NCBI GenBank assembly: GCA_947630385.1 | Contig: CANRHG010000027.1 | Span: 1 to 15,616 of the forward strand | Reading direction: 5' to 3' | From: an uncultured Eubacteriaceae bacterium | Lineage (GTDB): Bacteria > Bacillota > Clostridia > Eubacteriales > Eubacteriaceae | DNA: 15,616 nucleotides | Part shown: positions 14,604-15,616 of the stretch, piece by piece | How positions within the stretch are numbered: the first letter of the stretch is position 1 | How the letters are laid out: every line of letters begins with the position of its first letter | Program-made: the position numbers and the translations under genes | The notes under the pieces: generated by a model | What the model saw: only the letters and a program-made list of their open reading frames with translations | What the model was told of the DNA's origin: nothing | The model's database searches: none

Positions 14604-15512
14604 ATGGCAAAAAAATCAAAAAAAAATAAAAACAACAACCAACATTATTTCACCTTTCCGGATTACGAAAGGGTGACCCCGGAGATTAGAAAAGTTATCA
14701 ACGAGATCAAGAATCCTTTTATTTTCAGTTACTTGATCGGTTTTTTATCTTTGGTAGCTGGGGTCATATTAGTTATTTTAGCCCGTTATAGCAGTAGTGG
14801 ACTTCTTACGATCTACTACCGGATCATCGGCTACGCTGGAATCGCGTACTGTATTGGGAGTTACTTTTTTACGATTCGTAAAAACATCGCTTTTAATAAG
14901 TTTAAGAAAAAGGACGAATTTCGCATCATCTGGATCTACTCCGATAAAAAATATCAGGAGTTTTACGACGGTCTAAAAAAGAAACAGTCGGGGAGCAGCT
15001 CTTTAAGGTTTTTGATCATCATCGGTGTGCTCGCTTTTTTAACCCTGCTTTTGTTTTTGGTGATGGAACCGCAAGAACGGCTCGTCGCGATCGTCTTTGG
15101 AGCCATCTGTATCGGTATCATTTTTGTCACAGGTTATTTGATTCCGAGGTCCTACGTTTTCGCTGCCGGAAGAAAGCCGTATATTTCACTCATCGACGAC
15201 CACGAAGCTTACGCGCTCGGTCGCTTTTATAAGTGGGAAAAAGGCTACGTTAAATTCCGCGTCCTCGATAAAGCTTATGGGATCGACGCGACCGAAATGC
15301 GCTTTACGTATCAGGAAAAGAGCATGTTCGGCAAGAAGACCCCGACCTTCCAGGTACTCATCCCAAATAACGACCAATATACGCTTCAGTTTGCTAGAAA
15401 AGAAGCAAAAAGGATAAATAAAAATAGAAAGCATCTTAACCAGAATCCGAAGGCAGACGACGATTTCATGGATAAAGCCTTTCAAAAACTTATTGGAAGT
15501 AGTGAAGAGTGA
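14604..15512 (+). CDS. Multi-spanning membrane protein of unknown family
   Basis: The 302-residue protein begins with a Lys/Asn-rich cytoplasmic head (MAKKSKKNKNNN). It has two hydrophobic helices at about residues 41-61 and 68-90, a charged loop with KKDEFRIIWIYSDKKYQEFYDGLKK-type sequence, and two more helices at about 132-150 and 157-178. A C-terminal soluble domain of about 120 residues follows, predicted to be strand-rich (YISLIDDHEAYALGRFYKW, YVKFRVLDKAYGID, FQVLIPNNDQYTLQFA), ending in a basic, charged tail. I do not recognise the family; four helices with a cytoplasmic PH-like domain is one possibility. AAAGG lies 12 bases before ATG 14604. A TATAAT at 14545-14550 without a good -35 may serve it, since a terminator lies just upstream of that point. 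Confidence 0.75.
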   Translation: MAKKSKKNKNNNQHYFTFPDYERVTPEIRKVINEIKNPFIFSYLIGFLSLVAGVILVILARYSSSGLLTIYYRIIGYAGIAYCIGSYFFTIRKNIAFNKFKKKDEFRIIWIYSDKKYQEFYDGLKKKQSGSSSLRFLIIIGVLAFLTLLLFLVMEPQERLVAIVFGAICIGIIFVTGYLIPRSYVFAAGRKPYISLIDDHEAYALGRFYKWEKGYVKFRVLDKAYGIDATEMRFTYQEKSMFGKKTPTFQVLIPNNDQYTLQFARKEAKRINKNRKHLNQNPKADDDFMDKAFQKLIGSSEE

Positions 15513-15519
15513 TTTTTAG

Positions 15520-15565
15520 AACTTAAAGTTTGAAGTTGGCTCAAACCAACTTCAAACTGAAAGTT
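15520..15565. repeat. Long palindrome with arms matching the IS inverted repeats
   Basis: AGTTTGAAGTTGG (15527-15539) pairs with CCAACTTCAAACT (15546-15558) across CTCAAA, and AACTT/AAGTT extend the stem past a 2x2 mismatch. The left arm from 15521 matches the first 17 bases of the IS4-type element (6236 onward) at 16 positions; the right arm, inverted, at 15. It may also act as a terminator for the preceding gene, though no T-run follows. Confidence 0.6.
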
Positions 15566-15616
15566 TAGCCTAAGCTTTGCAACAAAAGCTACGTTCCCGG
15601 AGAAAATATAGGTACC

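Overview
The window looks like a chromosomal piece from a low-to-middle GC Firmicute, most probably a gut-type member of the Clostridia. This is inferred from the gene families (reductase-terminated NRPS beside a MATE exporter, C-GCAxxG-C-C protein, AzlCD), from rho-independent terminators, and from visible Shine-Dalgarno and -35/-10 elements. No rRNA or tRNA gene was found to fix the taxon.

Layout. (1) 1-4530 (+): the 3' part of a large non-ribosomal peptide synthetase, entering already inside a carrier domain and continuing C-A-T-R. It ends at a strong terminator. (2) 4645-6012 (+): a MATE-family efflux pump with its own promoter, a plausible exporter for the NRPS product. (3) 6200-8308 (+): an AT-rich lipoprotein gene cut after codon 12 by a complete 1540-bp IS4-type insertion sequence (6236-7775). 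Removing the IS and one copy of the 5-bp duplication ACCTT restores an open frame of 187 codons with signal peptide and lipobox. The transposase itself has an in-frame TAG. (4) 8309-10160: about 1.85 kb of decayed DNA. A minus-strand transposase lies in two complementary halves, and between them is a decayed plus-strand gene of unknown family. (5) 10170-10350: an AT-rich leader with nested inverted repeats. (6) 10351-11428 (+): a C-GCAxxG-C-C redox-type protein and an alpha/beta-hydrolase esterase, overlapping. (7) 14398-11425 (-): azlC, azlD, a stand-alone amino-acid adenylation protein and a GNAT acetyltransferase, all overlapping or nearly so, which implies one translationally coupled operon. 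(8) 14399-14603: a divergent control region with a 24-bp palindrome, overlapping -10 boxes and a strand-specific terminator. (9) 14604-15512 (+): an unrecognised multi-spanning membrane protein, followed by a long palindrome whose arms match the IS ends.

How it may work together. The NRPS has a terminal NAD(P)H reductase domain, so it should release its peptide as an aldehyde or alcohol; MATE would export it. The minus-strand operon pairs activation of an amino acid (pocket residues resembling lysine codes) with an acetyltransferase and an amino-acid exporter. No carrier protein or condensation domain accompanies it, so it may feed a synthetase in trans or be a separate small amino-acid-modifying pathway. 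It is the least ordinary intact system in the window.
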